From Cyrtodaria siliqua (taxonomy: Eukaryota; Mollusca; Bivalvia; Adapedonta; Hiatellidae), in assembly GCA_037043455.1 (NCBI GenBank), contig JAWPHD010006756.1:62001-126000 (forward strand): 64,000 bases of DNA, in the 5' to 3' direction. This document shows positions 43,310-56,200 of this stretch, piece after piece. The stretch's first letter is position 1. The number at the start of each line of letters is the position of its first letter. The notes beneath the pieces were generated by a model. The model saw only the letters and a list, made by a program, of their open reading frames with translations. It was not told the DNA's origin and ran no database searches. The position numbers and the translations under genes were made by a program.

Positions 43310-43440
43310 TAGCATTGTAGTTCAGTGGATAGAGCACCGGACTTGAAATCAGACGGTTGTGTGTTCCAGCCCCAAAAAAGGCTAACTTTTTTTTTCTGTA
43401 AAAATTACTGCTGCCAGGTACGATGTGCACTGGTCAGTGT
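43310..43440 (+). mobile_element. tRNA-derived SINE head and short body
   Basis: TTCAGTGGATAGAGCACCGG followed by GTTGTGTGTTCCAGCCCC gives box A and a degenerate box B; T-rich and ACTGCTGCCAGG sequence follows. Confidence 0.5.
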
Positions 43441-44279
43441 CTATACAGTAAATGATCTCCTGCGCTATATTTGCTTGCTTAAATACCCGATTTCAACATG
43501 AGCTGATGAACATAAGTTACAAATAAGGACGCGCCTACAAAGAACAAATCGATTGATATAGAGACTGTGTAGCTTTAACGGCGAAGTTAATGTTTGTTTG
43601 AAATTAAAGGTTGTGTCCATTTGCTTTATATGATTTATATCAGCCAATAAGATTTCTCCCCGATCACTAACAAACTGGTGCATAACATTAGTGTTCAGTA
43701 TTTATAACAACTAATTGGAAATAACTTCCAGCTTCGTTTCTTCGATTATTTATTACTTTTCTGAAATATGATTCATGTTTTAAATTCAATGTTTAATCTG
43801 TATGTTTATTATCTTGTTTTATTTTCCTTCAAACAAAAATATTTGTAAAAGCATTATAATTTTGAATCTTCTGTCTGTGATAGCATATTTAATTGACAAT
43901 AAATCTATATCTTCACATGTTTGTTCTATTTATGCCTACCAGAATATAACACCCATGGGTGATTACTAAGCTCCTGCTCATTTATTCTCTTATTAGTCCC
44001 CTGCTGGTTTCTACGGGAGGCACAGGTTTCCTTAATGTCTGTCATTCCGTCCAACCAAGTTGTGGCCGGGTTTTAACTTCTTTGTCTCTAATTAGATTCC
44101 AAATGTTCACGGCCGTTGAATGATGTCCAGATCAACATCCAGATCCTCGCCTGAAGGTCTTTACTTTAATTTCCTGCCGGGGCTTCATGTATAACATATT
44201 TATCTATCATTCAATGCCAGTTATATTACACACATGTACCACCACGAGACGACATATCGCAATTGTATTCTAAAAAGCA

Positions 44280-44425
44280 TTTATCTATGGAATACCCATG
44301 TGAAGTTTAGTCAAAATTGGCCTAGCGGTTTCTGAGAAGTTTTTTGAAGCAAAAGTTGACGACGGATGACGGATGACGGATGAAGAGTGATCCCAATAGA
44401 TCACCTTGAACCTTCGGCTCAGGTG
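44280..44425 (-). repeat. Dispersed repeat with GACGGATGACGGATGACG
   Basis: Contains TACCCATGTGAAGTTTAGTC, GCGGTTTCTGAGAAG, a short GACGGAT(GACGGAT)n and a CCTTCGGCTCAGG end. The right side of 46310-46450 has a related inverted end (TTAGGGGGTTTCCCATG). Confidence 0.45.
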
Positions 44426-44589
44426 GTTTGTTAAAATTAGGTCAGTGCAACATCCAAGATGGCCACCATTACCATATATGGTCAAAACCTTAAAAAATCT
44501 TCTTTTCAAGAACCGCTAGACAGATTTCGACAGTTTTTCTTTTAAAATTATCGCCAACGCCTAGACTATCACATTTGTTCAAATGAAGT

Positions 44590-45330
44590 TCCCGGGATCA
44601 AAAATTACCTTGCCCTGGGGGTCCAAAGTTTGTATATTGATATTTTGCATGTTTTTCTTAGACATATAGGAAAAACTTTTAAAAAATCTCTGAAGCCACA
44701 AGGCACAGAGCTTTCATGTATTACATGTAGCATCACTTTAAGGTCCTCTACTAATTTTGTTCAAATGGTGACCTTGGGGTCTAATTTGGTCCCACCCCGG
44801 GTGTCACAGTTTTACCTAGACTTACATAGGAAAAAAATTATAAAATCTTCTCTGAAACTACAAGAGCCAGAGGTTTAATATTTTGCAGTTGCCAGAGGTC
44901 ACAGTTTTACATAGACTTATAAATCTTCTACTCTGAAACTACAATAGCCATAGGTTTAATATTTTGCATTTACTATAAGATTATGGTCCTTTACCAAGTT
45001 TGTTCAAATTGTGACCTTGGGGTCATATTTGGCCCCGCCCCGGGGGTCACAGTTTTACATAGACTTGTATAGGGAAAAATTAAAAAAATCTTCTCTGAAA
45101 CTGCAAGAGCCAGAGGTTTAATATTTTGCATTTACTTAAAGGTTATGGCCTTTACCAAGTTCATATAAATTGTGACCCTGGGGTCACATTTGGCTCTGCC
45201 CCAGGGGTCACATGTTTTAGATAGACTTGTATAGGGAAAAACTTAAAAAATCAAGCACACAGCTCTCATATATTACATGTAGCCCTGGGGTCACATTTGG
45301 CCATGCCCCACAGGTTACACTCTAGCACCT
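44590..45330 (-). repeat. Tandem repeat, same family as 4430-5350, opposite orientation
   Basis: Recurring ACTACAAGAGCCAGAGGTTT, TTCAAATTGTGACC, GGGGTCACAGTTTTACATAG and GACTTGTATAGGGAAAAA are reverse complements of motifs in the earlier array. About four units. Confidence 0.65.
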
Positions 45331-45832
45331 TCATTTTGTCTTTGTTCTTTACCAAACTTTGTCAGTGTCTTTATATCAATGTTGGTAAACAACAGAGGCC
45401 ACATTTCTTGAACAATCTTAACCAAACTTGCAAGGATTGTACATGACCATAAGATTTCGAAGAAGTTCGATAATGCATGGACCATTACTCAGGTGATCGA
45501 TATAGCGCCATCTTGGCCCTCTTGTTTCATGTGAATAATTGTATGGTTTTGTCTTGTACCTGTGTAACCGGAAGGGAATATAGGTTTTACCTCATCTGCC
45601 CGTCTTCAAAAACTGGATCTCGAGATTGTGGGTTAATGCCTCTATATTGTTATGAAATATGGCAGGGGTATTTGGGGCACAGGGAAGCTAATTCATGTGC
45701 ATAGTTTTTTTCGGTTGAACCCAATGTCTGGTGGCCATTTTCTTTATTCTGTTTTATATAGATAGGTACTGTAGTTACACCAGGGACTGATAATTTGCTG
45801 AATTTACTTGTTAAGTTTGGGCCAAGGGCAAA

Positions 45833-45985
45833 TGAAGTGGAGTGGTCTAGTGGTAGAGCATTGGACCCAGTACTGAAAAGTTGTGGGTTCAATCCCCGCC
45901 ATGACGATGTGTTGTGTCCATGAGCAATACACTTCATCTGCATTTGCTGAGTACTGGTTCTACCCAGGAAGACATCGAGAGTGGT
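45833..45985 (+). mobile_element. tRNA-derived SINE (GTGGTCTAGTGGTAGAGC family)
   Basis: Head GTGGTCTAGTGGTAGAGCAT and box B GGTTCAATCCCC; body TGAGCAATACACTTCATC and CTGAGTACTGGTTCTACCC. The inverted relative is at 58703-58845. Confidence 0.72.
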
Positions 45986-45989
45986 TAAA

Positions 45990-47570
45990 ATAAATTCATA
46001 GAACTTTCGTTACAATAGCGTAAAATAAATAAGTTTAAAATCAACTAAGCATCATATCGTACCAGTATATATCGGGTTTCCTCTTAATTGTAAAATACTC
46101 CCTGTCAATTCTAGAACTTACTTTGGAAATGGAAAAAGAAGAAAACGATACCATCATTAGTTTTATCAATATTAATTTATGCTTATTATTCCAACTATAC
46201 AAATAATCATAAATCATAAACAACCGTAATAACAACATGACTAACTGCACACTGTCAACCATATGATTAGTGTTTGGGGCACATTTCAGCCAAAAGTTTT
46301 TCCGCATTTATATGAACAACTTTGGAAACATCATTGGATTTAGAATTATCGGTGGTCTATACAAATACACAGATTTTGTAAATCGGTTGAGAAATCAGTT
46401 TTTTGCAGCCAAAATATTCTCTAAGACTTTTGTTAGGGGGTTTCCCATGTAAATTAATTGTTGCTGAGGAAGCAGAAAATTTGTGAAAATCTCAAGTAAC
46501 TTGAGTTAGTTTCAATATTTTGCTATAAAACTTTAAGGATGCCCTATTTCGGATTTATCCGTCACTGAACACAATTTCTTTTTTCTTTCTAAATGTTTAC
46601 GGAACACTGGATGTCCTATACAACAAATTTGCACGTGGAATTTTTATTTCTCAAGTAAGGTATTTTTTATTTACCACTAACAAATTAGTTAAATATCTGT
46701 TTCTCTGATATGTAACTTATTTATGTACCATTTCATTTTTTCCTAAAAATCAACAAAACCTTTGGCAAAAAACAAAGTGCACCAAACATTAGCTTAATAT
46801 ACATGAACACTGTACATAATCAAATTTATAGTGTGAACTATACACGTTTTATACTCCAAGTTTCAAACTAGATGCATGCTCTCTGGAGCACGTGCGTCAC
46901 CTGCTGGTGCCTTGTCCAGACATTACATCTGAACCCAGACTGTGACCTTGACCTCTATATACTGACACAGTCATGTGATTTTTTTCATAATATGTAAAAT
47001 GAAATAAAAAAGTTACAGGTGGTGTTATTGAAGTTTCCGTGACTTATGCAGACGAACGATGACAGACAAATCGACCTCTTTGCCTTGTCATTGTGTACGG
47101 GCGACATTGTGCTTTCAGGACAATATTGACTTGGAGTTCACTTTCCTTCCTAAGGACATCCGGTTCAGTTTTAACATCAAGTCTGTTTGAAGGCAAAATA
47201 CAAAACTTAACCACTATTGTAAATGTTCATGTTTACGACAAGTTAACAATAATTTGAGGTTTACAACTCAACACTGCCGTATCCTCTTCTTTATTTACTA
47301 GAAAGTGATGTCAAGATAGAAACAACCAAATGAAAATATGAATGAAGCATTCTGATTGGTTCAGTGATAAAAAATGGACCAATGAAAGCAATTTAAAACT
47401 CATTACATTCTCAGAACTCATTCAGGTTTTACTTCACCTTGACTAGTTCTTGAAATCCAGAAACACAAAATTCTAGATAAAATAATTCTAAATGATTTAA
47501 TAGTCTGTTTTGTATGTAGTAACATCAGTGTCAAGTCTTCGAATTGTCCTGTTGTCGTCAGTATACCACT
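45990..47570. other. Intergenic DNA between the convergent genes
   Basis: AT-rich. One CTGTGACCTTGACCTCTATA at about 46938 matches dispersed TGACCTTGACCT repeats. No gene recognised. Confidence 0.45.
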
Positions 47571-47577
47571 CTTGACA

Positions 47578-48008
47578 TTAAAGGGACACCTGGCAATCTT
47601 GAGGTTTTCTTGAAATTAGCACCTGAATTGATTCAACTTTGTTTTCTTTAAAGTTGCTAGTGAATATTTATTGGCGGAAATATAAAAACTAAAATTCCTT
47701 ATTTCCATGAATAATCGACAATCAACTATTGGTAATATACCAAAACAAATGTTTCAAACTTGTTAAGAAATAATTAGGTTACGATTTGCAAACACATGTA
47801 TTCTAATTAACATGATGCCAGTACTTATATCTCCGCCCTTTTGTTGACGTCGGAGTATATTGACAATCGGTTACATTATAATACAGTATAGCCCGTGCTT
47901 TTGTTTGTCAGAGCTATTGAATTGGGTTGATTGGTAAAATGGATAAATGATTGACAACTGGGGTCATAGTTTAGAAGAAACTGCAGAATCAAGGATATGT
48001 CCCTTTAA
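47578..48008. mobile_element. TTAA-flanked element (GGGACAC..GGCAATCTTGA ends)
   Basis: Begins TTAAAGGGACACCTGGCAAT and ends AATCAAGGATATGTCCCTTTAA. Terminal inverted matches are partial. Related ends lie at 59957-60048. Confidence 0.5.
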
Positions 48009-48575
48009 CATTTTGTTAAATGTTTTCATGCTTAGAAAAACTTCCTTGATCAAACAAAACACCAAGTGGAACGGTAGTCAGCATCACAGGCATACATATA
48101 ACTAGAAAATGTGTTTATGGGACAAGGATGCCCCTGCTTCAGTGCTGTCACTCTTAAATAACAAAGTGCGAAACTTCATGTAAATTAACAAAGTGCGAGA
48201 AATAGGTCAAGCTTGAGTTCGTCTGGATGATAAGAGACTAACAGACACTTAGGATTCATTTAAATTCTGGGAATATAATCCAAATGGAATGACGAAAATT
48301 ACACTCGGACACAAAATGAAATACCGTGTGCAGTGCCATTAATACTCAACATTTAAATAAATGCAAAACACTGAACTGAATTTTCACAAACTTTACTTAT
48401 AAACATGCATTTAAGAATGAATTGCTTTAATTGGTTATATTTTAATTTCATTCCAATACGGGAATTGTTGAGTCTATATTAAACATAAATCCCCAGAATA
48501 CGGCCATTACGGGTTTCAACACTATCATGGTAGTACGAAATAATAACGGTTAAAATGTATCCCGATATAAGGACA

Positions 48576-48790
48576 ACTGAATTGGGGTTTATGGCGCACC
48601 AATACAGGAAAGGTTATATGACACCATACAGGAATGAACATGCCAGGCTCATCCTCCATTTACATCAAGATAATGGGCCTAGAATCTTTTAACCTTCAGA
48701 GTTGCTGAAAATTATTTAGCAGAACACTCCATTTATGACAGAGTCACCTTGACACATGAATAGTCATGATGAAGAATTTTAATGAGCATG
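48576..48790 (+). mobile_element. GGCGCC dispersed element, copy
   Basis: AATTGGGGTTTATGGCGCACC, GGTTATATGACACCA, GGGCCTAGAATCTTTTAACC and ACTCCATTTATGAC align with 2195-2480. Confidence 0.62.
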
Positions 48791-49419
48791 ACAAAAAATT
48801 ACAAAATGAACAAACACAAGTTTCATTATGGAATGAAATGTTCAGTTTAAATGAACACAATTCAAAACATGGCACAGACATTTACTATCGAAGTAAGAAA
48901 TAACGTATTTTTAAAAATAAAAAAAAAATATAAAAATTCGAATGTCTCTGTTAATAATAGGGTAAAGTGACCTTTAGTCGGACTTGATATTGTGTCGGAC
49001 GATTTTGCCCGATTTGGTACTGTTTTTCAGTTGCTACAAACGCATAAAAAGTGCAAACAAAAGCAATAGGGAACCAGTTTGATGTTCTTTGTAACCACTG
49101 GAACCCAGCAAGAACTTCATATACAATATTGCTGGTTTCCAGTATGATTGTAAAGGAGGTATATGAAAACCCGTTTTTCCTTGATATTGAGTCGGACTTA
49201 CAACAGATACATGTACTGCCATATTGATTTAAACCGAAACCAGAATGAATTATCATGTGATGTCGTATATCTGTGTTGTTCTTAACAAAGGGTGTTCGAC
49301 TTTTGATCACTTTACCCTACCGTTAAATCAGGTAATTATGCAAAATGTTTTGCCAAATACATTTCTACATCATTCTTAGATGACTGTTTTTTAATGCAGT
49401 AAAAAATTGGAACGCCTAC

Positions 49420-49955
49420 TGCGTATTATATTAAAGCATTGGTCAGTAACCGTGAGGCAGGAGACGGTAAACTGAGATTATTTAACTGCTGGATTCAATT
49501 ATAGGGAAATCCTTCATGAGATGGTAGGTGTGTGGTTAGGAGATGGTAGGTGTACGCTTATTTTCACAAAAGCAGATACGAGTGAAAAAACTAAACATGC
49601 CTACCATCGAGTGAAGGATGTTCTTATAATCGTACACAGCAGTTAAATGTTCTATTAATAACATTTCAAATCACTTTGTGTATGATTTTAACCAAAACAT
49701 TTCGTTTTAACATAATCGGCATTAGCAACACTTTACTGATGTCATGACTCAACATCATTTTTTTTTTTATGGAAAGGGCCGTAACTAATGTTGTTAGAAC
49801 TTGTGGCCCAACCCGTTTGCATATTATATGGCAATAAAATATGTTTAAACCAAGTTATTTTTATGTTCTGAGTTAGTTATTAATATTAAGCAATTATGAA
49901 TATTCTTTCACTGAGAAATCCCGTTATTTCACTCATAGAAATGTAAAAAACAAAC
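49420..49955 (-). mobile_element. Hairpin MITE with flank, inverted copy
   Basis: Hairpin 49473-49652 (TTATTTAACTGCTGGATTC ... CAGCAGTTAAAT), followed by a flank containing GGCATTAGCAACACTTTACTGA, AATATTCTTTCACTGAGAAA and CATAGAAATGTAAA. The same order occurs at 60744-61155, and inverted at 59315-59675 and 62515-62850. Confidence 0.65.
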
Positions 49956-50639
49956 TTATAGCTAGTTAACAATTGATTATCTTGCAACTCTGAGGTTTAT
50001 TGGAGGTTATAGCTAAACGTACAAGAGACAAAGAATTCCTAAACAGCTTTAATTGTTTTTATTATCATTAAAGGTTGATACAATTCTAAATATATTTGCG
50101 ACAAACCTAGGTGTTTCAGCCCCACTTTTGATATCCGAAATTTTGTCAAATATAGCTATCAAAAACGTATACCGGTAGTTACTATTTTTTCTAGAAATAA
50201 TTTGAACATCTCTCAAACATTTCTCAAAAACATATTTAGAGATTACTACAGCCAATTTAAGGCCAAACTGGTTTGTGGTCACAAGCCATTTTAAGGCCCA
50301 AATCAGATTTGGGCCTCCAACATTCAATGAGGCTTTTTCGAGTTAAAAAATATATAATGGAATAACTTCAGGCAAAGAACATTATTTCATTAAACGTTTG
50401 CCGTTTTGATCTTTTATTCAGTAGTCTTTGCATACTTTTACAAGATGTGTCATGTTTGTACCAATAAGCTTTGAGTATTTACCAGAAAAAAACAATAATG
50501 CCATGCATTTAAAACTGAAATGTTCAAACAATGCCATGCATTTAAAACTGAAATGTTCAAACTAATTAACTAGAACATGTGTCCATGGGACACGGACGCC
50601 CTGCTTCAGCACGGTCAGTCATATAAACACAAATAAATG

Positions 50640-51370
50640 TGTAAGTATGTCAAGGTCATTCTTACTGACCTTTAAGTAGCAGCATGTTTGTAGATTTGTG
50701 TGTGTAAGACGTTTAAAAGTTGTATTGCTGTTATTGTGCAAAAAATCAACTTAATTAACAGAGTACAAAAAAATATACTGAACCAAACAGCTAACGCACC
50801 AGTAGACAATACCTTTAATGTATAACTTATTATATGCCGACTGGCACCGTTGGACAGGTGATATGAATGATTCTTTTAAATTTACAGTCGTTATTGACAA
50901 GATATTTGTCTCGTTCAAAATGAAATTTGTTGTGATTTATTATTATTGAGATATTAAAGGTATTGTTTACTGGTGCGTTGGCTGTTTGGTTCAGTATAGG
51001 TCAAGGTCAATCCCATTAACCTACTTATGGTTTGAACATGCTGCTGTCATGTAGATTAAGTGTCTATGGTGTAAGTGATTACAATTTAAAAGCTATACGA
51101 CAGTTATAATCAATAAACAAAGTAATGGCAGTTATACAGAAATGGAATAAATAAACAAAGTAGGTCAAGGTCATTCACAATGATTGAGGATTGTTGCTGT
51201 TCAGTATATATAAGTGTGCATAAAGACTGAAAGCTGTACGGATTTTGGTAGCTGAGTAATGGACTGAAGTATTTGAATTTAAAACTTTTAATGCAAGCTG
51301 CCAAAGTGTGAAACATAGGTCGAGGTCATTCATATTGACCTTAGGTCAAGGTCATTCATATTGACCTATT
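50640..51370. repeat. Cluster of TCAAGGTCA-type dispersed repeats
   Basis: GTCAAGGTCATTC or close variants occur at about 50658, 51000, 51165, 51320 and 51345, linked to phrases such as TTGACCTTAGGTCAAGGTC. It looks like a decayed tandem or dispersed element. Confidence 0.45.
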
Positions 51371-52904
51371 TCGGGCAGGCATATAGCTGTAAACGTAATG
51401 TTTCAAAGCTCTATGGCTTCTCTTGTCTGCGAAATGAAATTCACCAAAAACTTGAATGTAAAACTAATGTTAATACATACGAATGGAAGGACAGACGGAC
51501 AGACAGAGGTAACACTATATGCCATCTCCGCTTTTGTGGCAAGGCATAAAAAGCAGATAAAATTATGCTTTGTTCTTGTATGTACAACGCATTACCTGTG
51601 CTTATATAATACAATATATTTTTTATATATTATTCTATTCTATTCCTGCAGCGATGAGTATTTCGGGAGGGTGGACAATCGTAACTATAAAGAACAGAGT
51701 ACAATATTGTCGTGTTCACCCTCAATTTGCATCTCACATGACATGCATGAATCATCAAACTATTAACATCACGGCTATACACATTATTTTTGTTCCGAAT
51801 TTGCCATATCAGAAGGTCAAGAAAATACATTACTCACTGAGTAATGCAAACACTTAAAATATACATTTTCTTCAAAACAAGGAACTCGGTGTTATCTCAG
51901 AACACAGTGATGTACATGTATGTAGGAGACACTAGAGTTTTTTGCATAACAAAGGATTGTTTGAGTGTTTGTATTACTTGTTGAGTAATGGGTTTCTTGA
52001 CTTTTTGATATGGCAAATTCTAAAATGATTTAATAGACTGTTTATATGTATTTGTATTTAATATCTAGACATTAATTATTAATTTAATATTACAATGTTC
52101 CCTTCCCTAAAATAAGTGCAGCTGGAGGAGGGCACAGATAACAAGTGTAGGTGGGGCCACGTATATAACAGTGTCACAATCGACCACCACATTATGACCT
52201 AAAGGGCTGTTGTGACCCTTGCTAGTAGTAGAGAGTCCCGAATACAGTAGTCGTCTCAAATACAATCTTTTATTAATATTCTCGTTTAACGCTGCAGTTT
52301 TTTTCTGGAGTATAATGACATAATTAGTACTTCAATGCTATCTACTGGCATATCCATCTTCATAGGGACGCAAAGTAATTTAGCAAATCTTTACACCTTT
52401 AACCTTTCAACAACATAGTCCAAATACTAAAAGATTGAAATCTTACTCAATGCAATGAAGAACTCGACTAAACGGACGTTACTAGTTGAGAATTCAATAC
52501 AAATAACATTTACATCTGAAAAAAAACTTTGTTTAAAAGGTCTTCACCAAACCAAGAACTTGCTTTCTTATTGCATGGGTTATATGCAGACAACCGCCTC
52601 GGATTTGATTCCACCATCGGCAAAGTGAAAAGCACTCAACTTTTGTTCCATTATTAAAATGCAATACAGAGTTATGGAACTTGTGTGTCCGAGTGGTCTT
52701 GATGAAACTGAAGACATGTGCAAAAGTTTGACAGAATTTGAACAATGCAATTTTGAAGATATTAGAATGTGAAAAACTTTAACGTAAAACTTTTGCGTAA
52801 ATGTTGACAGTCACCGTCACCTCAAAGTGATGCCTGTCTCACAATCTTCTTCGTAAGCCAGACAACAAAGCTGTCATCTTAAAGATAGAAATACAAAAAG
52901 ATGA
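51371..52904. other. Intergenic DNA
   Basis: No recognised gene. The short frames have no recognisable motif and a codon look unlike the exons nearby. Confidence 0.45.
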
Positions 52905-53105
52905 AGGCATTTATCGAACCCATACAAAGGCCCAAGCCTTTTTTTCTCAATCCCACATAAAGGCCCAAAGCCTCACATTTGTTTTCTTAGTCCCACACAA
53001 AGGCCCAAGCCTTAAATCCATTTTCTCAATCCCACACAAAGGTCCAAACTGTAAATCCTCTTTTCTCAATCCCAAATAAAGGCCCAAAGCCTCACATCTG
53101 TTTTC
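52905..53105 (-). repeat. Exon-edge minisatellite: repeated C-terminus plus stop of the TLDc gene
   Basis: On the minus strand, about five diverged extra units of about 40 bp follow the true exon end. Each resembles GAGGCTTGGGCCTTTATTTG plus GGATTGAGAAAACAG, the exon's last codons (FEAWAFIWD) and its TGA. They lie immediately downstream, in what should be the 3' untranslated region. Confidence 0.85.
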
Positions 53106-53247
53106 TCAATCCCAAATAAAGGCCCAAGCCTCAAATCCCTTCACTACGAAGTCTTCGTTTATTGTCAGTAGGTCATTATTGAATGTTTCACATTTGTTCG
53201 TTCTTCCATGGTATAAATCTTCATCAAACCAGAGACCAAATACACCT
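53106..53247 (-). CDS. TLDc terminal exon; seed of two minisatellites
   Basis: Acceptor TTTCAG on the minus strand, one base completing the previous codon, then 46 codons and TGA. It encodes GVFGLWFDEDLYHGRTNK, CETFNNDLLTINEDFVVKG and FEAWAFIWD. Both of its edges are reiterated in the adjoining non-coding DNA. Confidence 0.94.
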
Positions 53248-56200
53248 CTGAAATAGACATGATTATATGGTCATATTAAAACATGTACATGTCAAACCAG
53301 AGTCCAAACACAACTCTGAAATAGACATGATGATATGGTCATATTAAAACATGTACATGTCAAACCAGAGTCCAAATACACCTCTGAAATGGACATGATT
53401 ATATGGTCATATTAAAACATGTACATGTCAAACCAGAGTCCAAATACACCTCTGAAATGGACATGATGATATGGTCATATTACAACATGTACATGTCAAA
53501 CCAGAGACCAAATATACCTCTGAAATGGACATGATTATATGGTCATATTAAAGCATGTACATGTCAAACCAGAGACCAAATACACCTCTGAAATGGACAT
53601 GAGTATATGGTCATATTAAAACGTGCATGTCAAACCAGAGACCAAATACACCTCTGAAATGGACATAATTTTTATATGGTTATATTAAAACATGTATAGA
53701 TGTCAAAACAGTCCATATACACCCCTGATCTGGACATATATGGTGATATTATAACATAAATAGATGTCAGTCAAATCAGTCCCAATACACCTCTGAAATG
53801 GACATATAAGGTGATGTTAAAACATGTATAGATGTCCAAATACACCTCTAAAATGAACAGTTTAAAGTCTATTTCTAGCTGTGGTGAACATCTTGCATTT
53901 AGCAGAAAATTTAATTTTGAATTTTGAATTTCTACAACATGTGCATGTTCATGAAAATTTGCCCAATGGTTTTGGAGAATAAGTGATCACACAGAGCACA
54001 GTAACAGATGTAACCCTTGCAGAAGTAACATAAAACACAGCCGTTAGAATGGTGATCACACAGAGCACATTAACAGATGTAACGCTTGCAGAAGTAACAT
54101 AAAACACAGCCGTTAGAATGGTTCTGTGTTAAACGTATCAACTTTATTTATTTTACATCGATTATGAAACAAGCTACAAATCTTATACAAATCAGTCTCA
54201 ATGGCACGGGTGAAAGTGTAACAGGGTCTTGATGTGGGAGAAAATGGGGACTAGCCTCTGTCACCCGGCCCGCTCCATCTTTTACGTCATTTTCAACACG
54301 TCGGGTTATATATGACGGTCGATTTTTTTGTGGTGGAGGCAGACCACACCCTTTTCCTGGGTAGAACCAGTACTGTACACCTCCCGCCATCTGTAAGTAT
54401 CATCACTTCCTCATAAGTCACGCGTGTTAGAACAAATGTTTAGACATAAAGCCACACTTACTGTCCTGCACCAATGCTCAAGCTCTCCTTATTGCCTTTA
54501 ATGAAGAAGTTATTCTCCCCGCTCCAGTTGAACACTTTGAATTCTGGGTAAAATGTGAATAAGAAAGACTCGCCCGTGCCGTAGAAGTGTTCGGTGTACT
54601 TCAGCTCACACGATGTCAACGCTCCAAATACCTGGCATATAAATAGTAAGATAAATTATAATTATTATAAAGTTTTTGTGTGCGTGCACGTGTGTGTGTG
54701 CGTGCGTGCGCGAGCATGCTTTTGGTACTGAGGTTTCAAGTCCCTCTGCCCATTTTGGACACGATACAAGTGTGAACGATTTGAAGAAAGCCTCAGTGTA
54801 TAATAACAGATATAGTTTTAAATGTGGTCAACTTAGGAGCTTCTTCTCACCACTTGTACTTATTTGCATCCTTGATCACCAACAAAATGGGGCTATCGAG
54901 GCCTTGCATGTCTTATATACCCGTTATTTTGAGGCGTGACCTAGTGGTAGAGTATATTTTGGCGTGATTTTCCAGTGTGGCAGCACTATAAAGCTGAGCA
55001 AAAAGCTTACTGCTACAAGTAGACGTGGTCGTGATATGAGTGGAAGATTGCTAAAAACAAAGTTAAACCACATAAATACATTTATACCCTACCTGATCAT
55101 TTGTGTCCTTGATCACCAACAAGATGGGGCTATCGAGGCCCTGCATGTCCCTGTATAGTGTCTTTAGCGAGTAGCCGTGTTTGTGAGTGCTGTATATTAA
55201 TGTCCAGGGATACCCCACAGTGCGTCCTGGCATGTGCTGACTTATCTGGAAAAACACAGAAAAATAGTTATCTTTTTAACTGGCATGTTGGTGTGAAAAT
55301 AAAAGCTTTAAAACAAGTGAAGCACCAACAGTGATGCGAATTCAAAATTTTAACTGAAAAAGCTAAGTAAAAAGGGAGGTATAATTCAGATAAAATACAT
55401 GACAGAGTTATGTTTTTTGTCATATAACATTGCGTAATGAGAATGGACATGTGTGCCAAGTTTCAAAGCTTTCTAACAATTCGTTTTTGAGATATATATA
55501 TGAGGAAAAACAAAAACTTTAACCAAAAACTTTAACCAAAATGTCAAAACGCATCGACAGACGGACGTCCCCACTGATGGTACCTTAAGTGGTTTGTCAC
55601 AATAGAACAAGAACAATAGGCTGAAGTGGTTGCAGAATATATGAATCTTTCATGGGTATCCGGTGAAGATAGGGAATTCCAACCCGAGGTATAAGTGTTT
55701 TTATCGGAACCGAGGCTCTGCCAAGGGTTGGAATTCCCTATCTGAACCGAATACCCATGATAGATTCTTTTTCTTGCATATCATTGCATATCAGAGACAT
55801 GTTGTGCGTTGATGCCGCCAGCTACTAACGTTTTACATGTTTTCGGGCATACCGGATGTTGGTGCGCGTGAATTCTATCTCGACCCTAGGGTGAGATGGA
55901 AATATCTAGCCCAGGTGAAATGATGGATATCCGTGTCCGGTATGCAAGAATAAATTGTATTGAATATTCCTTTGTCTTAAACCACACCTCTAACCATTGG
56001 ACGGACGGATGAACAGACAGAAATTGCCAAACTATAAGCCTGGATTTGGTACGCAATGTGGCTAACAAGAATACTGGTGGCTCCCCAAAAATGGAAGCTT
56101 TGTACAAGTAAAGGCTTTATTGAACTTAAAGGGAAATGCTGAGCATTTGTTCTAACTCCAAAATGTTCTAAAAGCAGAGCTACCGACCTCTCCTATGTGT

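Noticed and set aside
54676..54939. An 87-codon plus-strand ORF
   Set aside because: It spans the GT/GC tract and the antisense of the duplicated TLDc exon fragment; no protein similarity.
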